DNA of 64,000 nt from Sycon ciliatum (Eukaryota > Porifera > Calcarea > Leucosolenida > Sycettidae), in contig NC_088643.1 in assembly GCF_964019385.1 (NCBI RefSeq), positions 77,209,126-77,273,125 on the forward strand, read 5' to 3'. Positions 33,879 to 43,427 of the stretch are shown here, in pieces. The position numbers and the translations under genes were made by a program. The notes under the pieces were generated by a model that was not told the origin of the DNA, searched no databases, and saw only the letters and a list, made by a program, of their open reading frames with translations. The first letter of the stretch is position 1, and each line of letters starts with the position of its first letter.

Positions 33879-34841
33879 TAGGGGTGAAACGAACATCGAA
33901 TTTTGAACACGAACGAACTCTCACACTAACGAACGAACTCGAACGAACATTCTCCATTACCGGTATGACTGTATTAATTTTCATGGATGAATATTTTTGA
34001 AGACCATACAGTCTGTCAGTACAGGCGTTCTCTGTACTTGGCTGGCCACAGTTCAGTATTGACGGTGTGTTGCTAAACAAACACTGTGATCATGCATGTA
34101 GATCTACATGTAAGCTAGCTCTAGAACCAGAGGCCAGAATCACTGAGAAAGCGAGAATGCTCAGTGACCGCATGATACACTGCCAGAACAGCAATATTTT
34201 TTATCACGCCCGCCTTCGCTGAATCACAGGGTTTTGCAGCTAGCTTAGCTGCAAAGTCCATCACCATCGTCCGGACGAGAGTTTTTCCTCATCGCTAGCT
34301 CAGGTCGTCAGAGCAGGAGAATGGTACTTCTTGAGGTGGGTACGAAGATTGCTCGTCGTCGCTCTGCTGTGTGATAGAACCTTTTTGAACTTGAGAAAAG
34401 GACTTCGTCTTTCCCGACCACTTTATCAAATTCCGCTCCAACTCCGAACCGCGATGAAAGGCTCGAACGTTTTGACATGATTGCAACGAGTGAACGTTTG
34501 CTTTCAGGAACAGATGTCACAAGCGACTCGAATCCTTTCACTACGAGTACAAATCTACCTCAAACGGACACACAGAAATAATTCAAGAAACTTTGTCCCG
34601 ACGCGACACTCAACTCCTTCAACTTGCTTCAAGTTATCATCAAGGCAGACGCAGTCGATCAGCATGCAAGCTCGCGATCTCCCAACCTCCGCGGCTCCTT
34701 CGTGATCTAGTCTCTCTATCTAGTCACACGCGATCTTTATGCTTGCTTGCTGTGTTCGTTTATCAATCTTGCGAGTTCGTTCGTTCGTTTTCAAATTTTT
34801 CGAACGAATATTCGAACTTTCGTTCGTTCGTTTCACCCCTA
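33879..34841. mobile_element. hAT-type non-autonomous element
   Basis: 963 bp with inverted ends TAGGGGTGAAACGAAC, flanked by perfect 8-bp duplications ATTTTTGT (33,871-33,878 and 34,842-34,849). Subterminal GAACGAAC/GTTCGTTC repeats could be transposase binding sites. No transposase: the ORFs inside have no motif. Confidence 0.88.
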
Positions 34842-34849
34842 ATTTTTGT

Positions 34850-35929
34850 TATTTTTTGTATGTCGACACATGCTGTGTGCGACGACGTAGACACTTCTCA
34901 ACACTTGAGTGACTTGAATTTGGCCATGATGACCGAATGTCATTGGACCGTGGAGTCGAGTAGAGGGCTCAGGCTCGATCGGCACAACGGGTACGTATAG
35001 CACAAGGCCAGGGCTAATGATATATCAAGTTGTTTGCTGTGCACAACCTTGGGGCGGAATTCGGCACGAAATTCTCTGCTCGCCAACTGTTGAGTATACC
35101 ATGCAATACGTAGGTTTAAACTCATGTTGCAGTGCTATCACGGTTGCAACCCTCTTTCAAATGTTGACATAGCCAACAACCACATAATCCATATCAAATC
35201 TTGCCCCTTGTTTTCTTTCTAAGTGTGAAAAATAGAAATAATACCAGTCCTAATCATTGGAAAATGCAAATCACTGTCTATTATCGACACATAGTACTGT
35301 CGCGGACATGGAAATCCAGTCGATTGACCGGGGCCGGCGCCCTCAGCGCGTACAGAACGTTGCATGCAGTGCACATGTTGATCCAATGCGACCATCAGCA
35401 GCGCATGATAAACCGTGCTACGGCTGCATGGCCAGCGCCCTGGGGCCGCTATACGTGCGACCGGATTTCCATGTCCACGACAGTAGTACCATGCAGCCTG
35501 GTAGTGCATTTGGAGCAGGAAAGTGAATGGTAGCACTGCGGTGGTGAACACATGAGCTGATGACAACCATCGTCGTCTTGTTGGTTTGTGTTGTCTCCAG
35601 TTCATTGCAGGTTGAACGAGGAATGAACGTCTACTCTTTCTTTCCAAAACTGGCTGGGCACACGCCAATGAGACGGAAGCTAGTGCCAAACCAGTCCTTG
35701 GAAGTTTTGTTGTGCTGCTGGACTTTCAATCATCATGTAAAGTATATTCCGGTTTCTGAGTCTTCGTATGCGCCTGAAGAGCTACACTGTGTAGAGATGT
35801 TGGAAGTTTTCCTGCTCACGACACTGCACCAAGTACAAGCACTTCCTCGGCACTGCCTGAGCCCTGTTCTGTGTTTACTGTGACCAGTAGAAGCAACTAG
35901 AAATTTGGAGCTTGAGCTGGAACGCTGGT

Positions 35930-35930
<1 letters not shown>
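34850..35930. other. Unassigned stretch with a ~195-bp MITE
   Basis: At 35,296-35,490 inverted ends TACTGTCGCGGACATGG and CCATGTCCACGACAGTA enclose GC-rich sequence. A 24-nt motif beginning TTGGGGCGGAATTC occurs near 35,040 and again near 36,845. Nothing else recognised. Confidence 0.5.

Positions 35931-36007
<77 letters not shown>
35931..36007. repeat. (CT)n microsatellite
   Basis: About 77 bp of nearly perfect CT repeat. Confidence 0.98.
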
Positions 36008-36010
<3 letters not shown>

Positions 36011-36209
36011 CACGTTCTGCCACTGTCCGAAACCGGTGCATGTGCTAGCATGTCAAAGCGCATTGTGTCTGAGTCACGCACTCACTCTCCTGCTCCTCCC
36101 TCATATGCCCAAGACAGTATGACCAACTATGAATGCAGTTCATGCCCACATGTGAACTTGTGTGGTTCTCTTGTAGTAAGCTGCCACGTGTGTACTTGCA
36201 CGTGTTGTG

Positions 36210-36212
<3 letters not shown>

Positions 36213-36272
<60 letters not shown>
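36213..36272. repeat. (GT)n microsatellite
   Basis: About 60 bp of GT repeat, followed by imperfect GTGTGCGCGCG sequence to about 36,470. Cys/Val repeat ORFs here are products of the repeat. Confidence 0.97.
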
Positions 36273-36278
<6 letters not shown>

Positions 36279-36479
36279 GTATCTATGGGACTGCGTTCTC
36301 CTATTCTCTCTCCGGTGCCTTCGAGGCCCATGCAACCCTTGTGGCAGTGGCTCGACAGCACAGGAGTGTGCGCGCGTGCATGTGTATATGTGGGTGGGTG
36401 TGCGCGCGTGTGCATGCGCATGTGTGGGTGTGCGCGCGTGAATGCAGATGTGTGTGTGGGGGTGTGCGCACGCTGATGC

Positions 36480-37145
36480 TCAGCTCTCCAGAATTATGTC
36501 CGTGTGTGTAGCCAGTGTATGGTGGCAACATAGCCTTCCTTCATGTATATGTGTATGCACATACTATTTGGGATGCTTTACTGTTTTGGTGGGATCCAGT
36601 TACATAGTTTTCTGTTCAATTATTTATGTTTATACAGCTGCTGTATTTGTAGTGCAACGTTATGTCTTTCTGCTGGTCAATTTGTCGTCTTGATGGTGTT
36701 CTAATACTGATATACATAGAAAATATTACCCTCAGAAAGTGTGCTCGTTGTGAAATTGTCCTTCTTTGGGCTCAAACCATTGCTCGTGTATAGGTAGATA
36801 CATATCAGTGGGTTCGATTGGTGGCGAGAGGTCAGCCTAAATTGTTTGGGGCGGAATTCGGCACGAAATCCACGCTGAGTACTTTTTGACGACGAGTTGC
36901 GTCGGTCTTGAAAACTCTGGCGAGAAAGCGAGGAAAATGATGTCGCTTGGAGCTTTCCGCGAAACTTAGGGCAGCTAATGCCCGCACCTTCCCAAACATT
37001 GCCTCGGAACAAGACGATACCACCAGGGAAGCTCTTGTGAGCAAGGGATAAAATAGTCTCTTTTTGGCGATATTGAGCTGAGTTTCAAATTTCCCGGGCC
37101 TGGGGTCGGATTTGGAAAATAAAAGTGCAACTTTTAGGGCTCTTT
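36480..37145. other. Unassigned stretch
   Basis: A minus-strand ORF (36,832-37,233) is open for 133 codons but shows no recognised motif and runs into the inverted-repeat arm. Confidence 0.4.
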
Positions 37146-37340
37146 TTCGGTGCTGGCGCTTCGCCTGCTCGTTTTTTGAATACAATAGAAGCCTTTGTGA
37201 AAATGTCGGTTCAGCTCGTTCTGTTGATCGCAATTCTAAAACTATTGTCGCCTCGACGCCTATTTAAATAATAATAATAAATCAGTGTAGTTGTTGGAAC
37301 GAGGTGTCGGACTCAGCAATGTATTTGTTTACATTTTAAT

Positions 37341-37442
37341 GTAGAAAGGAAAATGACATACGGATACGAGTTGAGAGTAACTCTCCATCACTGTAACTTT
37401 CTACATGTACATTTATTTATGGCTCAACATCCGAGCTTCAAA
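37341..37442 (+). mobile_element. 102-bp retroposon-like insertion
   Basis: Flanked by a 12-bp duplication TTACATTTTAAT (37,329-37,340 and 37,443-37,454). The sister repeat copy near 59,601-59,617 has the empty site. Same family as the ends of 6,433-6,957. No terminal inverted repeat and no promoter box that I can recognise. Confidence 0.75.
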
Positions 37443-37920
37443 TTACATTTTAATACATGTTTATTGTTCCTCCTTTGCTGTGTTGTTTTAGAAAATCGTG
37501 GACTAGCAGTTTGAAGTCATTGAACTATTTCCAAAAGTTGTATCGACATCAACAGGATTACGATTTCAGTGCAATATGATGCCGGATGACCTTATCACTA
37601 TAACCCATCATTATAAACCATTATAAACACAGAAACAACAAAAACATCTGCGACACGCACCTGGCGCATGGCTTCATTTCTCAAATAAATCTGATCGAGG
37701 GTGGGGAAATCAGAAAATATCTGAAAGGCAATACAATTTTATGACAGAGTCATGAAATTCTGCAACAGCAACATGCACAGAATGACCTCCGTATAAAAAA
37801 AAGAGTATCACCACCACTACTCACATGTTTCCCCGCAGAAGAACATGTATTATCATTTATGCTAGTGCCATTTCCTGCAAGAAGAGGCTTGCACATCAAT
37901 GCGTATAATACGGTATTGAT

Positions 37921-37960
37921 CAGGGAGCCCTACACATACCTGTATGTGTAGGGCTCCCTG
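37921..37960. mobile_element. Micro-hAT palindrome (40 bp)
   Basis: Perfect palindromic arms of 19 bp (CAGGGAGCCCTACACATAC and its complement) around CT. Flanks GTATTGAT and ATATTGAT match in 7 of 8 bases. The sister repeat copy near 60,056-60,070 has an uninterrupted single copy of the target. Confidence 0.75.
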
Positions 37961-38044
37961 ATATTGATATGATGTGAAGGCCATCATTTACATATTGATA
38001 CAGAGCATTCCACTGATTGGTGACAGAAAAAAAAAAAAAGAAAA

Positions 38045-38455
38045 TTATAGCAATAAAAACTGCTTCATGGCAGTTTTCTAAAAAAAGTTATTGTGTTCTA
38101 GTCCATTGACCCCGTCTAAAAAGTAAGAAAGTAACGAAATGTGATAGCTGAGAATTAAAATTTCACACAAAACCTCGCAATAATCACACACTGAATGAAA
38201 AGCTACATGTAGAAGACTTTTTCCCCTCGTGATCCTCTTTCCTGTGCATGCATGTTGCCAATTGTTGGTGCAGTACAAGTTTAGTGTTGAAAGCAGCATT
38301 TCAAGTGTTGTGATTATTGTTAGGTTTTGTGTGAAATTTTAATTCTCAGCTATCACATTTCGTTAATTTCTTACTTTTTAGACGGGGTCCATGGACTAGA
38401 ACACAATAACATTTTTTAGAAAACTGCCAAAAAGCAGTTTTTATTGCTATAATAA
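38045..38455. mobile_element. Foldback MITE, copy 1
   Basis: Long inverted arms of roughly 150 bp starting TTATAGCAATAAAAACTGC at each end, with a central loop containing TGCATGCATG. Repeated at about 60,139-60,571 in the sister copy. Non-coding. Confidence 0.75.
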
Positions 38456-38456
38456 G

Positions 38457-38755
38457 TTGTGCAGTCCACTACTCTCGACCTGCTTCCTCCCTCGCACTGC
38501 CACTTCACAAACCTCAGCCCGTACACGCTCTCAATCCACTTTGTCACTTAGTCTTCCTTTAGTTTCTCGCCGCTATGGTTTATACTCGCTTAGCTTTCTT
38601 GGTTCTGATCGTTGGAATGCGCTTCCTGCTGATATTCGCACAATCTCCTTGCTCAGAAACTTCCGTTCACCTATTCAACAATTCATAGGGTACCCTGTAA
38701 AAAGGCCCTAGGCCTGTGGGACTGCCCTATTCAAAATTTAATAAAAATAATAATT
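38457..38755 (+). pseudogene. CR1-like LINE 3' end fragment
   Basis: The frame reads LGSDRWNALPADIRT and ends YPVKRP, matching the end of the RT protein at 32,330-32,442. It is followed by the same kind of GCCTGTGGGA...AATAATAAT tail. Only the last 84 codons are present: a strongly 5'-truncated insertion at the end of the ~2.5-kb repeat. Confidence 0.75.
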
Positions 38756-38864
38756 TAAAGAGTCGGCGTGGAGAAAGCAATTTTATTAGTGCAATTAGGA
38801 GTATAATCGATGCAGACATGGCCAGACAACAACGAGTTAATGGAATTTTTAAGGATTTTTATGT

Positions 38865-38904
38865 TATTCAAAATCGATTTTCGTGTTCCGCTCATCAGTG
38901 AATA
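38865..38904 (-). ncRNA. Hammerhead-like motif, left foldback arm
   Basis: Minus strand: stem I TATTCA/TGAATA (6 bp), CTGATGA, GCGGAACAC as stem II with one C-A mismatch, GAAA, stem III AATC/GATT. The mismatch suggests decay from a GTG-GAA-CAC stem. Confidence 0.6.
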
Positions 38905-38984
38905 GTATCGTTGTTCACACTTTTAATTAATTATGCTGTTATAAAATGTTCTATTTTTGTACACAGTACCCTCAGTTCCGATAC

Positions 38985-39024
38985 TATTCACTGATGAGCA
39001 GAACACGAAAATCGATTTTGAATA
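38985..39024 (+). ncRNA. Hammerhead-like motif, right foldback arm
   Basis: Same structure as the left arm on the opposite strand, with GCAGAACAC as stem II, so two mismatches. Expected cleavage is after TTT at 39,018. Confidence 0.55.
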
Positions 39025-39259
39025 ACATAAAAATCCTTAAAAATTCCATGAACTCGTTGCTGTCTGGCCATGTCTGCATCGATTATACTCCTAATTGCAC
39101 TAATAATAATAATAATAATTTTAATATGGCAATAAGTAGGACGAGCTGAAGCGACATGTGGACTACTTTATTAACAATGTAAGCGATGGAGACGATGCAA
39201 GAAACAGCCTAAAGGGTAAGGAAAAATACATGTAAGAAGAAAAAGGGCAATGGAAAAAA

Positions 39260-39304
39260 AGATGATTCGAACAAGTTTTCGTACAACACTCTTCAGGAAT
39301 CACC
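39260..39304 (-). ncRNA. Hammerhead ribozyme in Penelope 3' region
   Basis: Minus strand: stem I GGTGATTC/GAATCATC (8 bp, one G-T), CTGAAGA, minimal stem II GTG-TTG-TAC (one G-T), GAAA, stem III AAC-TT-GTT, cleavage expected after GTTC between 39,268 and 39,267. This is the best-formed of the Penelope-associated motifs. Confidence 0.75.
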
Positions 39305-39342
39305 GTTGTACTAAAGAACAAAATGAGAACAAAGGAAATAAT

Positions 39343-40318
39343 ACGGAGCATCAGCAAATCGAATATTCGAATGAAATTCGAGAATCGTCACGAAAAGCAC
39401 TCAATCAGTCGAAACTAGGGCTTTGTTCGACTGAAAAATGCCCGCAAAGAGAAAATACTTTTCGAATACTTTTCGAATGCTCCGCGCGTGCTCTAGTACA
39501 CCATGTACACGGCGCACTACGAGCACTCATACTTGCGCATGTAGCTACATGTACTAGTTCTTACTGTAGTCGTAGTTGTAAGTGCACATGCACAAGGCAC
39601 AGTCGAACCGGACTTCTTGACGCTTTTTTCTTTCCTCTCTCTCGAACTGTGAAAAGGTTGGTCAAGTGTGCTTTTTGTTTCATTTCAAGATCCTGGAATC
39701 GTGGCTTTTTTCACCAACTACCAGCCCCGCGGTATATGCCTCCTGCTCCCAGTAACCCTGCTGGCGTTGCCTCGGCATCTGCGTCTATGGTGAGTTCCCC
39801 GCAGGGAGAGGGCAACTCAAAGTGTGCCAAATATTTGAGGTTCGACCTCACCATGGATCTCATTCTGCTGAGGCAATGTTGGGCCCACCCTCAGCTATTC
39901 GTCCGCGGGTCTCCTGATATGCAAGGGCAGGGGATAGCGGAGGAGCTCGGCCGAGATCCGCCTTTTCAAGGGGTCTCCAAGAGAGATCCTATCGCCAATA
40001 GCCTGAATCGGATGAAGCATCCGCCGCTTCGCGTCATCCTCAACGGCAATGAGAAACAGCAGCAACTCCGTTCTGTCCAGGTGACCTTCAGTGAACTCAA
40101 GGAAGAGAAGCGAATCCAACAAATCGACTTGCTCTGCAACAAACGCAGCCATTGCACATCTCAAAATCCCAGTCCTCAACTACTCAGACTAGAGAACTCG
40201 ATTCGAAAATACTGGAGTGCGCTACATGCTGAACCTCTTTTTCATTCGAATTTTCGGTCTGATTTTCTCTTTGCCATTCGAATAATCAAATCGAAAATTC
40301 GATTTGCTGATGCTCCGT
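39343..40318. mobile_element. TIR element with a Myb/SANT-like ORF
   Basis: Inverted ends ACGGAGCATCAGCAAATCG, followed on both sides by TTCGAA-rich sequence. Flanks share TAATA, but the exact edge is ambiguous by a base or two. The superfamily is not settled. Confidence 0.7.
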
Positions 40319-40320
40319 AA
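39736..40320 (+). CDS. Myb/SANT-like protein of the TIR element
   Basis: The ORF is open well upstream, but recognisable protein begins at the ATG at 39,736 after a proline/serine-rich start. Residues ~35-105 (RFDLTMDLILLRQCWAHP, IAEELGRDPPFQGVSKRD, NSLNRMKHP) follow the helix pattern of Myb/SANT-like DNA-binding domains found in animal transposons. A Glu/Lys/Gln-rich helix follows (FSELKEEKRIQQIDLL). Some conserved tryptophans appear lost, and the C-terminus runs into the terminal repeat. Probably the DNA-binding partner of an absent transposase, or a decaying copy. Confidence 0.5.
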   Translation: MPPAPSNPAGVASASASMVSSPQGEGNSKCAKYLRFDLTMDLILLRQCWAHPQLFVRGSPDMQGQGIAEELGRDPPFQGVSKRDPIANSLNRMKHPPLRVILNGNEKQQQLRSVQVTFSELKEEKRIQQIDLLCNKRSHCTSQNPSPQLLRLENSIRKYWSALHAEPLFHSNFRSDFLFAIRIIKSKIRFADAP

Positions 40321-40565
40321 TATAGCAATCAAGGTAGGGTGACACGTAACAATGACAGCACTGGAATATCCAGGTGCGATTTCTCACAAAAGTGTGCAGA
40401 AAACAAGGGTATACAAGTAAGAACTAAGCGTGACAAGTGTGTATCAGCAACAAAAACAAAAAAGTGAGAACGAATGATAATAATAATAACAATAATAAAC
40501 AAGAAGGTGACAAAACACATTTAGGCACAAGAGGCAACAACGTTGCCACACTACACAACAGAACA

Positions 40566-40880
40566 CTATTTGAACAATTTTAGGGTAATAACACTATCTT
40601 TCTGGACACACAAATAATTCGGCATATGAATGCGCTGACAAACAGCTTCCAAAACTTGTAACTGCAACAGATAACCATGACGAGCACGGCACAAAACAGA
40701 AAAACAGGAATCAGAATAAGTACGACAACAGTCAGTACTAGAAACCAAATGATTGTATACTGAAGACTTGTTATTACGAGACGGACGCACACAATCTCGA
40801 CTCACGCGCACACCCTCACACTCATTCTCACCCTCACTGAATGACGTTTTTTCAGTCACTTCTAGACAAGCTACGTCCAA
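40566..40880 (-). pseudogene. Penelope GIY-YIG C-terminal segment
   Basis: SSVYNHLVSSTDCCRTY, FSVLCRARHGYLLQLQVLE and the end NYLCVQKDSVITLKLFK parallel the segment at 32,893-33,140. Upstream residues are acidic and Ser/Glu-rich, then stops. A 5' piece of a Penelope ORF without RT. The Polinton lies 41 bp beyond its start. Confidence 0.5.
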
Positions 40881-40915
40881 ATGAATTGTTGCAAGAGGAA
40901 GTGCTATCCTTCATG

Positions 40916-40921
40916 CCCGTT
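40916..40921. repeat. Polinton target duplication, left
   Basis: CCCGTT; identical to 55,750-55,755. Six-base duplications are typical of Polinton integrases. Confidence 0.95.
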
Positions 40922-41062
40922 AGTAGTTAGCTATGTGAGGTTTTTGTCTCATGTCAGGTACATGAAAATGGGGTACTAATAGTACCCCATTTTTGCGTTG
41001 AAAATTATTTTTGGCCCGGTTTTTTTGCGGATGAAAAAAATGTTGGTTTGGGTCTTAGGACC

Positions 41063-41093
<31 letters not shown>

Positions 41094-42157
41094 AGTGAAA
41101 ATTATTTTTGGCCCCTTTTTTTTGCGTATAAAAATAATGTTGCCACTGTTATTTTGTACTCCTTTTTTTTCATGTCATTACAAAGAATAATGGAACGAAC
41201 AGTGAATATCGCAATGGAGTGGAGGAGAAAGGTAGTACAATTCAGTTCTTGTTGTCCTGATTTCATCAAGCTGGTATTGGATGAGAGACCACAAAGTTTA
41301 CTCTTCGAATACGTGTGAGGATGGATTCACCCATGATCTCTTCCGTGACACGCAGTACGAGGTGGAGTTGTCGGACGCTCTGATGTGCACCAATGGTTCC
41401 ACCCAGTCAGCAATGGAACTGTCAGTCGACGACCTCCTTTGCACCGCCATCGTGTAAACAGTCGACTCGGGTAATTTGGAGATGAATCCATCGTCGCCGA
41501 TGTCGATCGTACCAACTCGCACACGAATCCGCGTTACTCTTGTTGCAACGGCACGGAGTTGAACGGCCTTGGTACTACGTCGTACACGCACACGATCAAC
41601 TCGAGAGACTTCATTCTCGTTCACCTCCTTGACAAGTTGCATTACGTCGCTGGAATCCAAATAGGTTGCATCAGCGAAGAGGTCGATGATGTGTTGAGAG
41701 CACGGTTCGTCACGCATGTCACTAAGCTTGTAGAATGAGTGTCTACCATCAGTCCACCTTCGCAGTATGACACCATCATCAGTCTCACTAATAGTTCCGT
41801 AGTCCTCCACACCACCGATGACGATTTTAGGAAGGTGCTGTTTCCTATTCTTCACATTCAAGATCAGACTGGTGACCCTGCAGATAATATACTCAGCAGC
41901 AGTGAGTGGTGACATATCGAATCTTCTGGGATGTGCTATCATCGGGTCAAGATCCCTGGTTGTCTTGCTAGCACTGAGGCGACGGATTGAGAACTCTTCA
42001 TTATCGCATGAAAATAAATACCATTTCTCTGCTCTGCACGTCTCAGAAAATGTCCACGCCATTTTAGCTTCTTCACACTGCAAGAAGGAGTCGATAATGA
42101 AACTGCCGGTTGAGACTACTTCACCTCGAGGTCAAAGTTCACGCCGCGATGACCTTT
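40922..42157. repeat. Left terminal inverted repeat of the Polinton
   Basis: 1,236 bp, matching the right repeat almost perfectly. Differences seen: one A/T-tract base, one coding change (Tyr/Asp in the TIR gene) and one base at about 42,139. It contains a perfect 29-bp palindrome (40,965-40,993, centre TACTAATAGTA) and a T28 tract (41,066-41,093). Confidence 0.95.
41298..42062 (-). CDS. TIR-encoded protein of unknown function, left copy
   Basis: 254 residues from the ATG at 42,062 (context AAAATGG). No family recognised. The N-terminal half has a beta-like pattern (WYLFSCDNEEFSIRRL, PKIVIGGVEDYGTI, GVILRRWTDGRHSFYKLSD). The second half is very rich in Arg and Val (VDRVRVRRSTKAVQLRAVATR), suggesting nucleic-acid contact, with an acidic end. 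It is transcribed outward toward the terminus. Genes inside the inverted repeats recall poxvirus-type duplicated end genes, often host-interaction factors. A terminal or replication role is also possible because the repeat end must be recognised. This copy differs from the right one by a single residue (Tyr for Asp). Confidence 0.75.
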   Translation of the reverse strand: MAWTFSETCRAEKWYLFSCDNEEFSIRRLSASKTTRDLDPMIAHPRRFDMSPLTAAEYIICRVTSLILNVKNRKQHLPKIVIGGVEDYGTISETDDGVILRRWTDGRHSFYKLSDMRDEPCSQHIIDLFADATYLDSSDVMQLVKEVNENEVSRVDRVRVRRSTKAVQLRAVATRVTRIRVRVGTIDIGDDGFISKLPESTVYTMAVQRRSSTDSSIADWVEPLVHIRASDNSTSYCVSRKRSWVNPSSHVFEE

Positions 42158-42437
42158 ATAGGATACACAATGGACCACACAAACTCACCCGCGCGCATCA
42201 CATACACTGTGCAATGACATCACAGTGAACTGCACGATCGGTGGATGTTTTACATGTAAGGAATTCCGGGAATTGGACTTCTCCGTTCCTGATTGGTCAA
42301 TTCTTTCGTTTTTCAGATCAATTCACTTGATCACGTGATCCAGAACATGCACACGTTTGACTGTGATCTTCTTTCCATACTGTATCAATTCGCTAAGGCG
42401 GCGGTATCATGTAAGGAATCTGTATGATGAGTTATGA
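42158..42437. promoter_or_regulatory. Left regulatory region, TIR-gene side
   Basis: Carries one inverted copy of the 18-bp motif CTGTGATGTCATTGCACA (42,208-42,225) found twice at the right end. The stretch to about 42,270 is an imperfect continuation of the inverted repeat (matching about 54,040-54,100). It probably drives the leftward TIR gene. Confidence 0.5.
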
Positions 42438-42607
42438 TTTTGGCGGGCACGATGCTGATTGGTCAAATGTTTTGGCGGGCTTAATGCTGATTGGTGAAAT
42501 GTTTTTGGCGGGCTTGATGCTGATTGGTCAAATGTTTTTGGCGGGCTTGATTGGTTGACACATATCTTATCATTTCAATCCGCCTCCCTCTCTGACTCGT
42601 ATAAATA
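42438..42607 (+). promoter_or_regulatory. E2F-like/CCAAT array and TATA box of the first left-end gene
   Basis: TTTTGGCGGG occurs four times at 42,438, 42,470, 42,503 and 42,536. Each is followed by ATTGG (inverted CCAAT) at 42,458, 42,490, 42,523 and 42,550: a 32-33-bp tandem unit. TATAAATA at 42,600 lies 87 bp before the ATG, with GCAGTTGAGTCATTC just downstream as a likely start site. TTTGGCGGG fits E2F/DP sites and CCAAT binds NF-Y. Confidence 0.7.
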
Positions 42608-42686
42608 CGAATGATTGTCCTGCAGTTGAGTCATTCATTCATCGAGTACAGTGCTGACGAGTTGTCCTGAATTCACTTCCTAGAAG

Positions 42687-43427
42687 ATGGCTTCCCTATG
42701 CGAGCGAAGGATGAGGAAGAATTCCGCTCTTCCTGCTGACCCTCCTCGAGTTGTGCTCTCTTCGAAGCCAGTACCGGCTAAGCGTCGCTATGCATCACCT
42801 GCTCCTACCAAGCTCCACAAAGAGATTGTGGTGGATGGGTTTCAGGAGGACATGCAGCTGTCCTACAAGTTATCGGGTAAATCCTTCTACAAGCCTGGAT
42901 ATAAGATGTACTTCCCTTCGGGAGCTCTGCCAGCCTGTGGTAGTACGGCAACAGCTCGCAAAGATGCTCAAGGACAAGTTTACATTGAACTGAACGAGTC
43001 CACTGAGTTCATCATTACGAACTTGATCAAGACTTGTCCATCGCTCCGTGACACTCTTCGAAGCGGACGTGTGGAGAAGATCAAAACCAACTTCTATACA
43101 TCACGTTCGTCCGACGGTCAATGTCGGGTGTACATCAACGGTGAAAACAAGCTAGTCCCGACCAGCTCGTTTGAACTGGATGTGGAACAAGATGTATTCA
43201 TCTACCCCGGGGCAGTCTCCCTCGACACTGACGAGCAAGTGATGAAGGTACGTCTTGCTGTTGCTCCAATCATCTGCATCAACGTGGAACCCAGATGTTT
43301 TCATCGTGCTCTGGACGCACACATGACACTTTCTATCACGGAACTGAAACAGCTGACTGAGAGCTTCACATCATTATGCAGTGTAGTCGTCCAACAAGAC
43401 GATCAGCTGGTAGAGACCTTCCAATAA
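42687..43427 (+). CDS. Left-end Polinton protein of unknown function (246 aa)
   Basis: ATG at 42,687 in context GAAGATGG. A basic N-terminus (residues 1-50, RRMRKNSALPADPP and PAKRRYASPAPTK) could be a nuclear localisation signal. The rest is globular with alternating strands (MQLSYKLSGKSFYKPGYKMY, TEFIITNLIKTCPSLRDTL, RVYINGENKLVPTSSFELDV, MKVRLAVAPIICINVEP). No family recognised. Its separate E2F-like/CCAAT promoter, matched only by the next gene, suggests expression apart from the virion genes and perhaps linked to the host cell cycle. Candidates are a regulatory protein or a replication factor replacing the missing polymerase module; neither is shown by the sequence. Confidence 0.8.
   Translation: MASLCERRMRKNSALPADPPRVVLSSKPVPAKRRYASPAPTKLHKEIVVDGFQEDMQLSYKLSGKSFYKPGYKMYFPSGALPACGSTATARKDAQGQVYIELNESTEFIITNLIKTCPSLRDTLRSGRVEKIKTNFYTSRSSDGQCRVYINGENKLVPTSSFELDVEQDVFIYPGAVSLDTDEQVMKVRLAVAPIICINVEPRCFHRALDAHMTLSITELKQLTESFTSLCSVVVQQDDQLVETFQ

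Larger units (their letters stand above)
32492..37241. repeat. Block bounded by a ~74-bp inverted repeat
   Basis: TTTTAGAATTGTGATCAACA onward (32,492-32,565) is repeated inverted at 37,168-37,241 with few changes. The motif CAGGCGAAGCGCCAGCACC, adjacent to the right arm on the minus strand, lies at 33,657 on the left, separated from its arm by the Penelope fragment. The right side therefore shows the empty site of that insertion. Inside are a Penelope fragment, a hAT element, a MITE and microsatellites. Confidence 0.6.
28797..38457 (+). repeat. ~2.5-kb repeat, copy 1, split by insertions
   Basis: Homologous to 58,020-60,573 in the same orientation. The match runs from TCCGTGTTCGGATG to about 30,333, is interrupted, and resumes at about 37,283 through 38,457. 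The gap holds the CR1-like LINE and the inverted-repeat block, both absent from copy 2. Copy 1 also has the 102-bp retroposon and a 40-bp palindrome that copy 2 lacks. No gene is recognised in the unit. Confidence 0.85.
38775..39103. repeat. Foldback with two opposed hammerhead motifs
   Basis: Arms of about 130 bp (AGTGCAATTAGGAGTATAAT at the left, its complement at the right) around a spacer of about 65 bp. An (AAT)n tract follows the right arm. Each arm carries one hammerhead-like motif. Confidence 0.8.
39130..40880 (-). mobile_element. Penelope-like 3' fragment, split by a TIR element
   Basis: Parallels 32,500-33,140: GIY-YIG-type coding end, 3' region and hammerhead in the same order on the minus strand. 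A 976-bp TIR element has landed in the 3' region. Confidence 0.65.

Noticed and set aside
35912..36511. Long ORFs of Ser-Leu, Cys-Val and Thr-His repeats
   Set aside because: Translations of the (CT)n and (GT)n microsatellites.
35040..36865. GAATTCGGCACGA resembling a cDNA-library adaptor, at two places
   Set aside because: It lies within a longer 24-nt genomic match present in both places, with no vector around; more likely part of a repeat.
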